Assembly: GCF_043641665.1 (NCBI RefSeq)
Contig: NC_092184.1
Location: 253,001 to 317,000, forward strand
Reading direction: 5' to 3'
Source: Enoplosus armatus
Lineage: Eukaryota > Chordata > Actinopteri > Centrarchiformes > Enoplosidae
DNA length: 64,000 nt
A program made the position numbers and the translations under genes. The notes below the pieces were generated by a model. That model had not been told where the DNA came from, made no database searches, and saw only the letters and a program-made list of their open reading frames with translations. Numbering within the stretch: position 1 is the stretch's first letter; every line of letters begins with the position of its first letter. Positions 63,961-64,000 of this stretch are shown here, one piece after another.

Positions 63961-64000
63961 CACAAAATATTAAACGAAAGGGTGCCAATAATTGTGGCAC

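Larger units (their letters stand above)
62418..64000 (+). mobile_element. Tc1/mariner element with nested L2 end; cut by the window edge
   Basis: It opens cagtgccctccagacttatt next to ta, and near the right edge shows the inverse end (gggtgccaataattgtggca, from 63979). Between them an L2 3' end (about 62448-63029) is inserted just inside the left end. The transposase C-terminal part is on the plus strand. It lies in the intron after the last visible myo18a exon. Confidence 0.82.

Overview
This is animal genomic DNA, almost certainly from a teleost fish. Genes are split by GT-AG introns of about 0.1 to 6 kb. The only protein-coding gene I can support encodes a class XVIII myosin close to vertebrate MYO18A. 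The rest is dense in repeats typical of ray-finned fish: Tc1/mariner transposons, L2-like LINE ends tailed by repeated attcaattcaatt units, hAT fragments and their short non-autonomous derivatives, tRNA-SINE-like pieces and many microsatellites. I see no bacterial, plasmid or CRISPR features, and no rRNA or tRNA gene.

Layout. Bases 1-23.4k hold no host exon that I can support. They contain a hAT transposase fragment (1-660), an orphan Tc1 end (about 4190), two L2 3' ends in tandem leading into a longer L2 copy (8229-12460) that is itself interrupted by a LINE-derived insert (10959-11466), a Tc1 remnant (12461-13868), a LINE tail (18668) and a second Tc1 copy (18917-20100). From 23501 to beyond the right edge, the plus strand carries the 5' two-fifths or so of a myo18a-type gene. 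It starts with a small first coding exon whose 13 residues resemble the start of MYO18B. A 33-nt exon follows, then a 402-codon Pro/Ser/Lys/Glu-rich exon, several short linker exons, and the exons of the motor head. The last exon in the window (61516-61675) ends in phase 2, so the rest of the head, the neck and the coiled-coil tail lie outside. About 1,100 codons are visible. The KE-rich and PDZ exons of the long mammalian MYO18A isoform are not seen. This start therefore looks like an alternative, internal-promoter N-terminus, as in the mouse striated-muscle gamma isoform.

The head has the degenerate nucleotide site expected for class XVIII: the P-loop Lys is kept and the switch II Glu is replaced by Gln. 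It is therefore more likely an actin-tethering or scaffold protein than a motor. Points worth checking are: the first coding exon is followed by GGAAGT where GTAAGT is expected; a 12-nt microexon adds four residues in the head; and introns carry several mobile elements. These include a complete-ended 1.6-kb Tc1 with IR/DR ends, a 306-bp Tc1-derived MITE, hAT derivatives, and a Tc1 copy at the right edge with an L2 end nested in it.
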